Positions 14,236-21,841 of a DNA stretch of 22,813 bases are shown here, piece after piece; the first letter of the stretch is position 1, and every line of letters begins with the position of its first letter. A program made the position numbers and the translations under genes. The notes under the pieces are model-generated. The model was not told the DNA's origin. It searched no databases and worked only from the letters and a program-made list of their open reading frames with translations. Source of the DNA: Thermodesulfobacteriota bacterium (lineage in GTDB: Bacteria; Desulfobacterota; QYQD01); contig JASEGX010000009.1 in NCBI GenBank assembly GCA_030017815.1, positions 1-22,813 of the forward strand, given 5' to 3'.

Positions 14236-15711
14236 TCATCTTGAATCCGGCAACGTTACCTCTTTCTCACCCCAGGTTATCGCATCCGGCACGTAGAACA
14301 ACTTAATAGCCCTATGCGCCTTTCTGCGTAGGTACTCAAACAGACCTTCAGCCACCGTGAGCCTCGTCATATCCGCCCCGGATTCCCAGGAAAGGAGACA
14401 CGAGAGCTCCACCAGTGACCAGTCTCCTTTAATCTCATGGCGATAAATTCCCCAGAGGAGCTTGGATTTCTCTCCTCCCTCTTTATCCTTCTCATATTCA
14501 TAAAGCCTAAGGAGTGGGCCGTAATTGCGTTCAAATCCCTCGTCTTCAATGGGAATAATGGCCGGAAAATGGAGAAAGGCCGAACCATCCCGCCGGGTTT
14601 TAAGATAAAATAACGGCCATAGCCGGGTAACGCTTTCTTCTTCCTTTTTCTCCGGCCAGACCGTGGTTTCTGACTTGTTGATGATTAAGAAACGGTAGGT
14701 GGTCTTTTCTGCCTGGTCCTCCTCCAGCTTCTCTTTGGCGTATTCATAAACCGGCCAGAGGAGAGAAAACTCGTAGCTGTCCGGCTTTTGTTTCTTCGAG
14801 AAAATGGGCCAGAACTTTTTGACGTTATAATCTTCACTTTTTGCATACTGGATAAATGGCCAGGGCATATCCCATTGCGTGTAATTATTACGTCGGTCAT
14901 GGTAGTAATTGAAAAAAGGCCAGAGGACTATCTTCTTATTTTCTATATCCGATGTTTCTGAGATATAAAGCGGGAACAGCATCCACTTCGTCTTTGGTGC
15001 ATCGGTATCCAGATCCTCCCTGTAGTGAAAGAAAAACGGCCAGAGAACAAAGGAGCGGTCATATTCACCCCTTTTTTTCTCATAACCGTAAAGCGGCCAC
15101 AAGCGGAAGGCCTGCTCCTCGTCACCTTTTGTCCAGGAAAGTATCGGCCAGAGGATAGTTGTCTTTTTGTTACCTTCCCATCTGGCTGTAGAGTAGAGAG
15201 GCCAGAGGAAGAAGGTTATCTCGTCCCGCCCAAACCGCTCTTTGAACTGGCCGTAAACAGGAAAAAGCCCTCCGTAAGATTCTCCGCTTTGCGTTTTACC
15301 CCAGAAGACCGGGAAAAAGCCGAAGTCTTCTCTTTTTCCGTCTTCTGATTTTTCCTTTAGCGGTTTGGCGCCTCTCACCAAGGGAATGAAGTGGGTATAT
15401 CTTTCCTCCGGGGTGAGCCTGTACTTACCAAGGGGGTAGAGAAATTGCCATTCTTTAGTCTCTTTTTCACGATCGTGATGATAAGAGAGAAGAGGTCTTA
15501 CGGCCCACCCTTCTTCCTTGGGATTGGAATAGGCGCTATAGAAAGGGCCAATAGCATCTACCTCTTGTTTTGTCTCTTTCTGGTCTGCCTGGTTAAAAAA
15601 AAGGGGAGAAAAATTGTCACGCCGGCTTTGCCCGTTGAAAGCGGCACAACCCGTAATAAGTAAGCTGAATATGATCCCTATAGGTAAAAAAAATCCCTTG
15701 ACCCACGCCAC
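14236..15711 (-). CDS. Lipoprotein of aromatic-proline (LWPxY/F) repeats, Mla-operon linked, unknown family
   Basis: I do not recognise a family. The 491-residue product starts at a GTG whose first base is the last base of the mlaD stop (TAGTG), so translation is coupled. A basic start, a hydrophobic stretch and the lipobox LITGC (Cys22) mark it as an exported lipoprotein. The mature part is dominated by about fifteen repeats of a short hydrophobic strand [LF]WP[LFIV][FY] (ten contain WP, about five FP or YP), most 17-24 residues apart, separated by charged, Tyr-rich turns. This pattern suggests repeated beta hairpins. The last 90 residues lack WP and end with an amphipathic region (GLFEYLRRKAHRAIKLFYVP). 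It closes the tmk-mlaEFD operon and ends at a terminator. An envelope role beside the MCE transporter is inferred from context only. Confidence 0.85.
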   Translation of the reverse strand: MAWVKGFFLPIGIIFSLLITGCAAFNGQSRRDNFSPLFFNQADQKETKQEVDAIGPFYSAYSNPKEEGWAVRPLLSYHHDREKETKEWQFLYPLGKYRLTPEERYTHFIPLVRGAKPLKEKSEDGKREDFGFFPVFWGKTQSGESYGGLFPVYGQFKERFGRDEITFFLWPLYSTARWEGNKKTTILWPILSWTKGDEEQAFRLWPLYGYEKKRGEYDRSFVLWPFFFHYREDLDTDAPKTKWMLFPLYISETSDIENKKIVLWPFFNYYHDRRNNYTQWDMPWPFIQYAKSEDYNVKKFWPIFSKKQKPDSYEFSLLWPVYEYAKEKLEEDQAEKTTYRFLIINKSETTVWPEKKEEESVTRLWPLFYLKTRRDGSAFLHFPAIIPIEDEGFERNYGPLLRLYEYEKDKEGGEKSKLLWGIYRHEIKGDWSLVELSCLLSWESGADMTRLTVAEGLFEYLRRKAHRAIKLFYVPDAITWGEKEVTLPDSR

Positions 15712-16667
15712 TAACGTAACACCGTTCCAACCACGGTTCCGAGGACGGTTATGGGTACCTGCTCCTGTATGCCGGTAGTGGCCTTAGTCACGCTTTTAAC
15801 GGCCTTCTTGGTCTCATCATAAAGGCTGGGATCGTTGACCAGTTTGCCGAGGGTGCCTTCGCCTTTATCCACCTTCTGAGCCACATTATGAAATGTATCC
15901 ACAGTATCCTTGGCCTTGTTATAGAGGGTCTCATCGTTGACTAATTTACCCAGAGTGCCCTCTCCTCTCTCCACCTTCTGGGCTACCTCGCTCAGGGTCC
16001 CCACCGTCTCTTCTAAAGTACTCACCGTTTTTTCCGCCTTGTTATACAAGGTCTCATCTTTGACCAGCTTGCCCAGCGTGCCCTTACCGGCTTCTACGTC
16101 ACCGGATATGCTTTTAAAAGAGGCCGAGGCGTCGCGCAGATCCGCCATGAGGGACTTAAAATTTGTCTGGTTTTCTTTATCACCCACAAATTCGTTAAGG
16201 CCGGAGACCACGGACTGGATATCATCCAGGGCCGGTTCCACCTTGACCAAAAGCTGGTCAAGGTCTGCGGCAGAAACGGTTTTGGCAATGGCGCCATCAG
16301 GAGGAAGATAGGCCTCCTCTTTGCCCTGTGTTATTTCGATGAATTTATCTCCCAGGACTCCCTTGGTGCGGACCATGGCCTTGGCATCTTTTCTGATCTT
16401 TACCTGGGGCGAAATCACCATATCCACCCTGGCCTGACCATCTTTCAGGGTAACGTCTTTAACCCGCCCGATCTCTATCCCGGCCATTTCCACCGGGCTG
16501 TCTTTTACTAACCCGGAGACGGAATCAAAGACCGCGGAGACATGGTAGCCTTTCTCTTTACCCAGGTCGATCTTACCAAGGCGTATGCTCATGTAAGCTA
16601 AAATTATCAGGCCGATCAGCACAAAGATGCCGACCTTAATCTCTGGACCAAAACCTTTTTTATCCAT
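15711..16667 (-). CDS. mlaD: MCE-domain lipid transport protein MlaD
   Basis: MlaD-type proteins sit on the MlaE/MlaF complex and pass phospholipids through a hexameric ring of MCE domains in the periplasm. The 318-residue protein has one membrane helix (about 11-29), an MCE domain (about 38-115: VSAVFDSVSGLVKDSPVEMA, IEIGRVKDVTL, KGVLGDKFIEI), then a long helical, coiled-coil-like region. That region holds three copies of a GTLGKLVxDxxLY unit starting at residues 196, 237 and 271. It is much longer than E. coli MlaD (183). AGGAGGAC (16680-16673) is a strong ribosome site. It follows mlaF by 15 bases and overlaps the lipoprotein gene by one base. Confidence 0.93.
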   Translation of the reverse strand: MDKKGFGPEIKVGIFVLIGLIILAYMSIRLGKIDLGKEKGYHVSAVFDSVSGLVKDSPVEMAGIEIGRVKDVTLKDGQARVDMVISPQVKIRKDAKAMVRTKGVLGDKFIEITQGKEEAYLPPDGAIAKTVSAADLDQLLVKVEPALDDIQSVVSGLNEFVGDKENQTNFKSLMADLRDASASFKSISGDVEAGKGTLGKLVKDETLYNKAEKTVSTLEETVGTLSEVAQKVERGEGTLGKLVNDETLYNKAKDTVDTFHNVAQKVDKGEGTLGKLVNDPSLYDETKKAVKSVTKATTGIQEQVPITVLGTVVGTVLR

Positions 16668-16682
16668 AAGCAGTCCTCCTTG

Positions 16683-17429
16683 TCAGGAGCTAATAATTTT
16701 GTCCTCGGGAATCCCTTGCAGGAATCCCTGGACGATTGGGTTCTCGGAATTACGGAAACTCTCCGGGTCCCCGGTCTCTGTGATCTTCCCCTCGTAGAGC
16801 ATGGCTATCTTGTTTGCTATCTTAAACGTACTCTGAATATCGTGACTGATAACTACGCAGGTCAGATTAAGCCTTCTCTGTATGCCCAGAATAAGCTCGT
16901 CTATAGCCGCGGTCATTATGGGATCCAGACCGGTGGTCGGTTCATCAAACAAAATTATCTCCGGATCCAGGGCTATAGCCCGGGCCAGCCCCACACGCTT
17001 TTTCATACCACCGGAAAGCTCTGAAGGATATTTGTCTTCAATTCCGGACAATCCTACATCGGCCAATTTACCGGCAACTATTTCGGCTATCTCCCTTTTA
17101 CTCAGATCGGTGTGCTCAGCCAGGGGAAAAGCTATATTTTGACCCACGGTCATGGAGTCAAAGAGCGCCGCATCCTGAAACAGCATACCAAAACGGCGCC
17201 GTATTTTATAGATATCTTTTTCCTTCAATCGCGTAATATCGATATCATCGATGAAGACATGTCCGGCATCCGGCCGGATAAGACCGATAATATGCTTTAA
17301 GAGGACGCTCTTGCCCCCGCCGCTCCGTCCGATAATAACTATTATCTCTCCCTTGTTTATTTCCAGGTTGATCCCATCGAGCACCTTAAGGTTATTGAAT
17401 GACTTATGTAAATCTACCAGCTTAATCAT
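16683..17429 (-). CDS. mlaF: Phospholipid ABC transporter ATP-binding protein MlaF
   Basis: MlaF is the ATPase that drives lipid movement by the MlaE permease. The 248-residue protein has Walker A GRSGGGKS (34-41), the Q-loop FGMLFQDAALFDSMTV, signature LSGGMKKRVGLARAIALDP, Walker B IILFDEPTTGLDP and the H-loop VVISHDIQSTFKIA, all in the forms typical of the Mla/Ttg2/Mkl family rather than nutrient importers. The ATG at 17429 has AAGG about ten bases upstream and follows the mlaE stop by 13 bases. No mlaB-like STAS protein gene is present in the operon. Confidence 0.95.
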   Translation of the reverse strand: MIKLVDLHKSFNNLKVLDGINLEINKGEIIVIIGRSGGGKSVLLKHIIGLIRPDAGHVFIDDIDITRLKEKDIYKIRRRFGMLFQDAALFDSMTVGQNIAFPLAEHTDLSKREIAEIVAGKLADVGLSGIEDKYPSELSGGMKKRVGLARAIALDPEIILFDEPTTGLDPIMTAAIDELILGIQRRLNLTCVVISHDIQSTFKIANKIAMLYEGKITETGDPESFRNSENPIVQGFLQGIPEDKIISS

Positions 17430-17442
17430 CGTGGACGCCTTC

Positions 17443-18213
17443 TTAGAAGAGCAGTGAGGTCAGTATGTAGTCTCCAACCAGTATGCTGACAGAGGACACG
17501 ACCACGGCCTCCGTAGTAGCCCGTCCCACCCCTTCCGCGCCACCTCTGGTATGGTAGCCCTTGTAACAGCCGATTAACGTAAGAAGCAGCCCGAAACATA
17601 CGGACTTAAAAAGCCCGTTAAAGATATCTGATAATTCGACCATTTCTATCATCTTGGCCATGAAGATGCCGGGATTGATCTTAAGGAGCCACACGCCCAC
17701 TATGTAACCCCCGACAATGCCGACGAAGTCGTCGATAACGGTCAGAATCGGGACGACCAATATCCCGGCAATGATACGCGGCACAACCAGATATTTAACC
17801 GGATTTATGGCCATAACCGCCAAGGCATCGATCTGTTCCGTAACCCGCATGGTCCCCAGCTCTGCGGCTATGGCCGACCCGGCCCGTCCGGTTACCATGA
17901 GTGCGGTTAAAACCGGGCCCAGTTCCCGCGTCATGGAAAGGGCGACAGTAGCCCCGAGAAGTGACTCTCCGCCGAATTTGCGAAAGGCATAATAACTCTG
18001 TAAGGCCAGAACCCCACCGGTAAAGAGGCCTGTAAGTATAACGATAAAAATTGATTTAACGCCTATGAACTCCATTTGCTTGAAGATATTACGTATGCGC
18101 ATGGGTGGTATAAATGCCCAGCTAAAGGCGCTTATAAGCATAATGGTCATGTCACCCATCTGGTTAATGGCGGAGAGTGTTTTGTGACCAATAGTAAAGA
18201 GAAATCTGCGCAT
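17443..18213 (-). CDS. mlaE: Phospholipid ABC transporter permease MlaE
   Basis: MlaE is the inner-membrane permease of the MCE lipid transporter. The 256-residue protein has an N-terminal interface region, then five or so membrane helices, with the family signature around LSMTRELGPVLTALMVTGRA, GSAIAAELGTMRVTEQIDAL and later GCYKGYHTRGGAEGVGRATT. The ATG at 18213 is the only good start: the same frame meets a stop 36 bases upstream. Its ribosome site is weak. It lies 81 bases downstream of tmk on the same strand and 13 bases before mlaF. Confidence 0.95.
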   Translation of the reverse strand: MRRFLFTIGHKTLSAINQMGDMTIMLISAFSWAFIPPMRIRNIFKQMEFIGVKSIFIVILTGLFTGGVLALQSYYAFRKFGGESLLGATVALSMTRELGPVLTALMVTGRAGSAIAAELGTMRVTEQIDALAVMAINPVKYLVVPRIIAGILVVPILTVIDDFVGIVGGYIVGVWLLKINPGIFMAKMIEMVELSDIFNGLFKSVCFGLLLTLIGCYKGYHTRGGAEGVGRATTEAVVVSSVSILVGDYILTSLLF

Positions 18214-18262
18214 AGTAATCAGTACATCGGAACAGAAGATTTTTTACCTAAATTGTTTTTCT

Positions 18263-18290
18263 ACTATACCTCAAGAGGACAGTTCAACAA
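18263..18290 (-). promoter_or_regulatory. Possible internal promoter for mlaEFD
   Basis: On the minus strand TTGTTG (18290-18285) and TATAGT (18268-18263) are 16 bases apart, placing a start about 45 bases upstream of mlaE. The matches are moderate; the alternative is read-through from tmk. Confidence 0.25.
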
Positions 18291-18294
18291 TTTT

Positions 18295-19002
18295 TTAAGC
18301 AGAGCGGGCCGAATATCCGCCCCTGGCGGTGCGGGCAGTGATAAGCTGATTTATCGTTTTCTGTATCCCGGCCTGGACGGCATCGATGACATTATGCCCA
18401 TCAACCCGGTAGATGAAGCTATCGTTAAGACTCAGGAATATATCCTGTACTCGCCTCAGGTAATCCTCATTTTCGAAATTATTAGGCTTTTCCCTGCGAT
18501 TATTTCTGATACGTTCAACGGTTTCATCCGGCCGGGCTATGAGCAGGATGACCAAGTCGGGCACGGGCGCGAACTCCTCATTTCTTCGTCTAATATCCGG
18601 CACGGATAACCCCATCGCCCCCTGGTAGGCCATGGTAGAAAAATAATAACGGTCGGTAATGACAATCCAGCCCTCATGCAAGGCCGGTTTTATGATCTCC
18701 TCAACATGCTGCCTGCGGTCATTGATAAACAAATCCAGCTCTTCCTGAGGGGTAACCTTTTGTCTGCTCACGAAGAGTTCACGGATTTTCTGCCCATAAG
18801 GGCCATCTGTGGGTTCCCGGGTCAGAAGGACGTTATGACCCTGGTCTTTAAGATAGGCGTAAAGTAACTTCGCCTGAGTCGTCTTACCAGCGCCGTCAAT
18901 CCCTTCAAAGGCAATAAGGCACCCGCCTGCGGCGGACATCTTCGAAAGGCCGTCCCTTTGCATTAGTGACGGAAAATCTTTAGCATTAGTCTCTTTGGAC
19001 AT
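18295..19002 (-). CDS. tmk: Thymidylate kinase
   Basis: Thymidylate kinase phosphorylates dTMP to dTDP for DNA synthesis. The 235-residue protein has the P-loop FEGIDGAGKTT (32-42), the TREPTDGPYGQKIREL substrate region, DRYYFSTMAYQG (the DRY/H motif with nearby lid), and PDLVILLIARPDETVERI. The lid region contains NNRREKPNNFENEDYLRRVQ. It is about 25 residues longer than typical, owing to an N-terminal extension (before CLIAFEGID) and a Ser/Ala/Arg-rich C-terminal tail. The ATG at 19002 has GGAG about a dozen bases upstream; internal ATGs at codons 15 and 22 are alternatives. It is divergent from nrdD, so two nucleotide-synthesis genes share an intergenic region. Confidence 0.94.
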   Translation of the reverse strand: MSKETNAKDFPSLMQRDGLSKMSAAGGCLIAFEGIDGAGKTTQAKLLYAYLKDQGHNVLLTREPTDGPYGQKIRELFVSRQKVTPQEELDLFINDRRQHVEEIIKPALHEGWIVITDRYYFSTMAYQGAMGLSVPDIRRRNEEFAPVPDLVILLIARPDETVERIRNNRREKPNNFENEDYLRRVQDIFLSLNDSFIYRVDGHNVIDAVQAGIQKTINQLITARTARGGYSARSA

Positions 19003-19048
19003 GGATTATATATCTCCGTAGTCTGCTGAAGGCTGACAGGTTGTAGCC

Positions 19049-19054
19049 ATTATA
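19049..19054 (-). promoter_or_regulatory. Candidate -10 box for tmk
   Basis: On the minus strand a perfect TATAAT lies 46 bases upstream of the tmk ATG. No good -35 box is found at 16-18 bases, so an activator or a different start is possible. Confidence 0.3.
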
Positions 19055-19143
19055 TCCGAATCCTTGCCTATTTCTTAGCATTTTCTTGCGTACCGTCCTA
19101 TGGTTTTTTATCATAATCAGCCCCTTTTACTCATAACCATCTA

Positions 19144-19162
19144 AAATAATTAACTATTATTT
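19144..19162. promoter_or_regulatory. AT-rich 19-base perfect dyad, candidate operator
   Basis: AAATAAT (19144-19150), TAACT, ATTATTT (19156-19162) is a perfect inverted repeat between two divergent genes. It does not match FNR (TTGAT-N4-ATCAA) and only loosely resembles Fur boxes. AT-rich dyads can occur by chance. Confidence 0.25.
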
Positions 19163-19268
19163 GAAGGGCCGGGCATCCCGCCTCCATTCCAACCCCCGGC
19201 CGCGCAGAGAAGGCGTTTAATTTTATGTTCGAGAAATTAGCAAATTATGATTCAGGTAAATTTTTTGG

Positions 19269-19298
19269 TTGACATACAATATATAGTACGTTTATCAT
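19269..19298 (+). promoter_or_regulatory. Sigma-70-type promoter for nrdD
   Basis: A perfect TTGACA (19269-19274) and TATCAT (19293-19298) are separated by 18 bases. Transcription would start near 19305, less than 30 bases before the nrdD ATG. The NrdR box occupies nearly the whole spacer. Confidence 0.6.
19274..19289 (+). promoter_or_regulatory. NrdR box (ribonucleotide reductase repressor site)
   Basis: ATACAATATATAGTAC matches the known NrdR consensus ACACWATATATWGTGT at 13 of 16 positions, including the whole central CWATATATWGT. It lies between the -35 and -10 boxes of nrdD, where a bound ATP/dATP-sensing NrdR would block polymerase. NrdR usually binds two boxes; a weak second match (9 of 16) begins 30 bases downstream at 19304. 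Confidence 0.7.
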
Positions 19299-19332
19299 CT
19301 CCCACATACTAAATAAAAGATGGGAAGGGAAA

Positions 19333-21465
19333 ATGGGCACTCTCGCAGAAATAAACAAAATAGCAACCGCATCGGCCTCAACCAGCCGGGAGAGGGTGGT
19401 TGTAAACGAAACCACAGATATGGCGCTTTTCGTGCGTACCTCCCAGGAAGATATCATGGGCTGGGACCGCAAGCGCATTGTAGAGGCCCTTCTCCGGGAG
19501 ACGTTCATCGATAGAGATACGGCGGAAAACATCAGTTGCCAGGTAGAAGAGTTTATTCGTTCATCCAGCATAAAGATGGTGACCGGTCCTCTTATTCGTG
19601 AACTGGTAAACGCCAAACTTCTGGAGCTTAACCTGGAGGATACCCGGCGTATGCACACCCGCCTGGGAGCCCCGCTTTATGATGTTGACCAGCTTCTTGT
19701 CCACCCGAACAAGGAAAATGCCAACGTGCCGCATGGTCCGGAGGCCACCAATCTGACCCTGGCCGAGTGGATTAAGAAAGAGTACGCCCTCCTGCATGTC
19801 TTTACTCCTGATGTGAGCGATGCCCACCTCAGGGGTGACATCCATTTACATGACCTTGGTTTTATTGACCGTCCTTATTGTTCAGGGCAGTCATTGGAAT
19901 ACATTAAAAAATTTGGGCTGAACCTTCCCAACTCTCTGGCTATGGCCAAGCCGGCCAAACATCCGGAGGTCCTCCTGGCCCACATGGTAAAATTCGCCGC
20001 CGCTCTCCAGAGCCACTTTGCCGGAGCTATAGGCTGGGATGCGGTTAACCTCTTCTTCGCTCCCTACCTGGTAGGCATGAGTGATAGAGAAGTCAAACAG
20101 ATAGCCCAGATGCTGGTCTTTGAGTTTTCTCAGCAGGCCGTCGCCCGCGGAGGTCAGGCTATCTTCTCGGACATCAACCTCTACTGGGAGGTCCCCAAGC
20201 ACTTTGCGGGTGTACCGGCCATCGGTCCGGAGGGGGAATATACCGGCAAGACCTATGGAGAATACGAACAAGAGGCCCAGCGTTTTGTCTGGAAGATATT
20301 TGACGTATATAAAGAAGGGGATGGGGCCGGACGTCCGTTCTTCTTCCCTAAACCCCTGGTACATATTACAGAGAAATTTTTCCAGACCCCGGGACACATG
20401 GAGTTTCTGCATCATATCTGTGACGTGGCCTCAAGTATGGGAAATACGTATTTTGTCTTCGATCGGGGCGATACGGCCAAAATCTCAGAGTGTTGCCGCC
20501 TCAGCTTCAAACTGGAGGCCGCGGACCTTGAGGATGCCCGTGAGCCGTGGCGCATGCGGTATTGCGCCCTGCAAAATGTGACCATTAACCTGCCGCGTAT
20601 TGCCTACGAGGCGAACGGTGATGATACTAAATTTTTCACGCTTCTGAACGAAAGAATGAAGCTCGCAGTAAATGCCCATCGCCAGAAGAAGGGTTTTATT
20701 GAAAAGCTCCTCTCGTACGGGGAAAACGGTCCCCTGGCCCTTTTGATGATGGATCAGGACGGGTCCCCCTACCTCCGCCTGCAGCGGGCCACCTATCTTC
20801 TGGGCATGGTAGGACTCAATGAGATGATCCAGTATCATACGGGCGACGAACTCCATCAGTCACCCGCGGCCATGAAGTTCGGCCTTAAAATCATCGCCCA
20901 TATGAAGCTCCTGGCAGACAAGCTATCAAAGCAGCATAATATGCGGTTCGTTCTGGAGCAGACGCCGGCCGAGAGCACCTCTTACCGCTTTGCCAAACTG
21001 GATCAGCGTTATTATCTTTCAGCGGCACAGAAGGTAATCAAGGGAACCCTTGCCTACGGTGAGATTTACTATACCAACTCTACTTTGTTCAACGTCTCCC
21101 ATCCTATGAATCCTATAGAACGCGTCCGGGCAGAGGGACTTTTCCATCCGCTCATCGAGGCCGGGTCGCTTACCCATATCTGGTTAGGAGAATCCCAGCC
21201 TGATCCCAAGGCCCTGGCCGATTTCGTCATAAAGGTCTTCCGCTGGACACAGAATGATCAGATCACGTTTTCTCCTGAGTTTACTTCCTGCCGTGATTGC
21301 GGGAAAACCAGCCGGGGCCTCAAGGAAGCATGCCCTTACTGTCAGTCAAAGAATGTGGATGGTATTACGCGCATAACGGGTTATTTCACCAAGGTATCCA
21401 GTTGGAACAAGGGGAAACTGGGAGAACTTAAAGACCGTTACCGGAGTAAGATGGCTGGAGGCTGA
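19333..21465 (+). CDS. nrdD: Anaerobic (class III) ribonucleoside-triphosphate reductase
   Basis: NrdD reduces ribonucleoside triphosphates to deoxy forms using a glycyl radical, so it works only without oxygen. The 710-residue protein starts with a divergent ATP-cone-like domain (about 20-105), followed by the barrel with IHLHDLGFIDRPYC (Cys183), a finger-loop region with Cys387-Cys388 in ISECCRL and VTINLPRI, and EQTPAESTSYR. The C-terminus has a zinc site (Cys653, 656, 667, 670) and the radical loop RITGYF with Gly683. AAGGG at 19325-19329 serves the ATG. It is followed by a redoxin gene and nrdG. That order resembles systems reduced by a NrdH or thioredoxin-type protein rather than by formate (inference). 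The T. maritima/M. barkeri-like subclass is likely but untested. Confidence 0.96.
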   Translation: MGTLAEINKIATASASTSRERVVVNETTDMALFVRTSQEDIMGWDRKRIVEALLRETFIDRDTAENISCQVEEFIRSSSIKMVTGPLIRELVNAKLLELNLEDTRRMHTRLGAPLYDVDQLLVHPNKENANVPHGPEATNLTLAEWIKKEYALLHVFTPDVSDAHLRGDIHLHDLGFIDRPYCSGQSLEYIKKFGLNLPNSLAMAKPAKHPEVLLAHMVKFAAALQSHFAGAIGWDAVNLFFAPYLVGMSDREVKQIAQMLVFEFSQQAVARGGQAIFSDINLYWEVPKHFAGVPAIGPEGEYTGKTYGEYEQEAQRFVWKIFDVYKEGDGAGRPFFFPKPLVHITEKFFQTPGHMEFLHHICDVASSMGNTYFVFDRGDTAKISECCRLSFKLEAADLEDAREPWRMRYCALQNVTINLPRIAYEANGDDTKFFTLLNERMKLAVNAHRQKKGFIEKLLSYGENGPLALLMMDQDGSPYLRLQRATYLLGMVGLNEMIQYHTGDELHQSPAAMKFGLKIIAHMKLLADKLSKQHNMRFVLEQTPAESTSYRFAKLDQRYYLSAAQKVIKGTLAYGEIYYTNSTLFNVSHPMNPIERVRAEGLFHPLIEAGSLTHIWLGESQPDPKALADFVIKVFRWTQNDQITFSPEFTSCRDCGKTSRGLKEACPYCQSKNVDGITRITGYFTKVSSWNKGKLGELKDRYRSKMAGG

Positions 21466-21521
21466 AAATGAGAGATCTCGATGCTCAAGACAAGAGGACT
21501 TAAAGCTGAAAGCGCAAGAAC

Positions 21522-21549
21522 GGATAACTAATAACCAATAACGGATAAC
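21522..21549 (+). repeat. Four NNATAAC heptads ahead of the redoxin gene
   Basis: GGATAAC, TAATAAC, CAATAAC and GGATAAC are consecutive 7-base units, the same family as the centre of 4591-4648. The ribosome site GGAGGT of the next gene starts at the very end of the array. A lone AAAGCTGAAAGCG, resembling the TCAGC family in inverse, precedes it at 21502-21514. Confidence 0.65.
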
Positions 21550-21562
21550 GGAGGTATTCAGT

Positions 21563-21841
21563 ATGACTCTCTTCACCAAGTCGGACTGTACCCGCTGTAT
21601 GGAATTAAAAAATCAGTTTGACATGAGGGCCCTGGGCATTAAGGTCGAGAAATTAGACTCTGATAATGCCGAGGCCCTGTCGCACCTGGCCTGGCACGGG
21701 CTGGTAGAGGCCGCCCGAAAGCATCTGCCGATACTTGTCCTCGATGATTGTTCTTCGCTGACCGACTATAATGAGATCCGCAATCACCTTGCTCAGGAGG
21801 CCCAAAAAACCGGAATTGCCTGTGTCAACCTGTTCGTATAA
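21563..21841 (+). CDS. Glutaredoxin-like thiol protein, NrdH-type (class III RNR partner)
   Basis: The 92-residue protein has a compact thioredoxin-fold pattern: strand TLFTK, the redox motif CTRC (Cys9, Cys12) at the start of a helix, strand KVEKLD, a helix, then a likely cis-proline (Pro56) before strand ILVLDD, and a final helix. Position between nrdD and nrdG implies it supplies electrons to NrdD, as proposed for nrdD-nrdH-nrdG operons such as that of Methanosarcina barkeri. Extra cysteines at 63 and 87 could add redox steps. GGAGGT (21550-21555) is a strong ribosome site. Its end overlaps the likely start of nrdG by about 20 bases. The CTRC motif differs from the CVQC/CMQC of classical NrdH, so the name is cautious. 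Confidence 0.8.
   Translation: MTLFTKSDCTRCMELKNQFDMRALGIKVEKLDSDNAEALSHLAWHGLVEAARKHLPILVLDDCSSLTDYNEIRNHLAQEAQKTGIACVNLFV

Larger units (their letters stand above)
19003..19332. other. Divergent intergenic region between tmk and nrdD
   Basis: No gene is seen in these 330 bases. They hold a TATAAT box toward tmk (19054-19049, minus strand), a perfect AT-rich 19-base dyad (19144-19162), a GC-rich stem GGCCGGG/CCCGGCC (19167-19173 / 19195-19201) with a 21-base loop and no T run, and the nrdD promoter with its NrdR box (19269-19298). Confidence 0.6.

Noticed and set aside
15025..15348. Plus-strand open frame of 107 codons opposite the repeat lipoprotein
   Set aside because: It is a shadow of the biased codons of the minus-strand WP repeats and lacks a ribosome site and family features.
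19167..19201. Cobalamin or other riboswitch upstream of nrdD
   Set aside because: The stem lies upstream of the mapped nrdD promoter, and no conserved riboswitch core was recognised.
21771..21821. ATG at 21771 as nrdG start
   Set aside because: It has no ribosome site, lies deep inside the redoxin gene, and adds 17 residues before the conserved IKGFIETSFIDWPG start.
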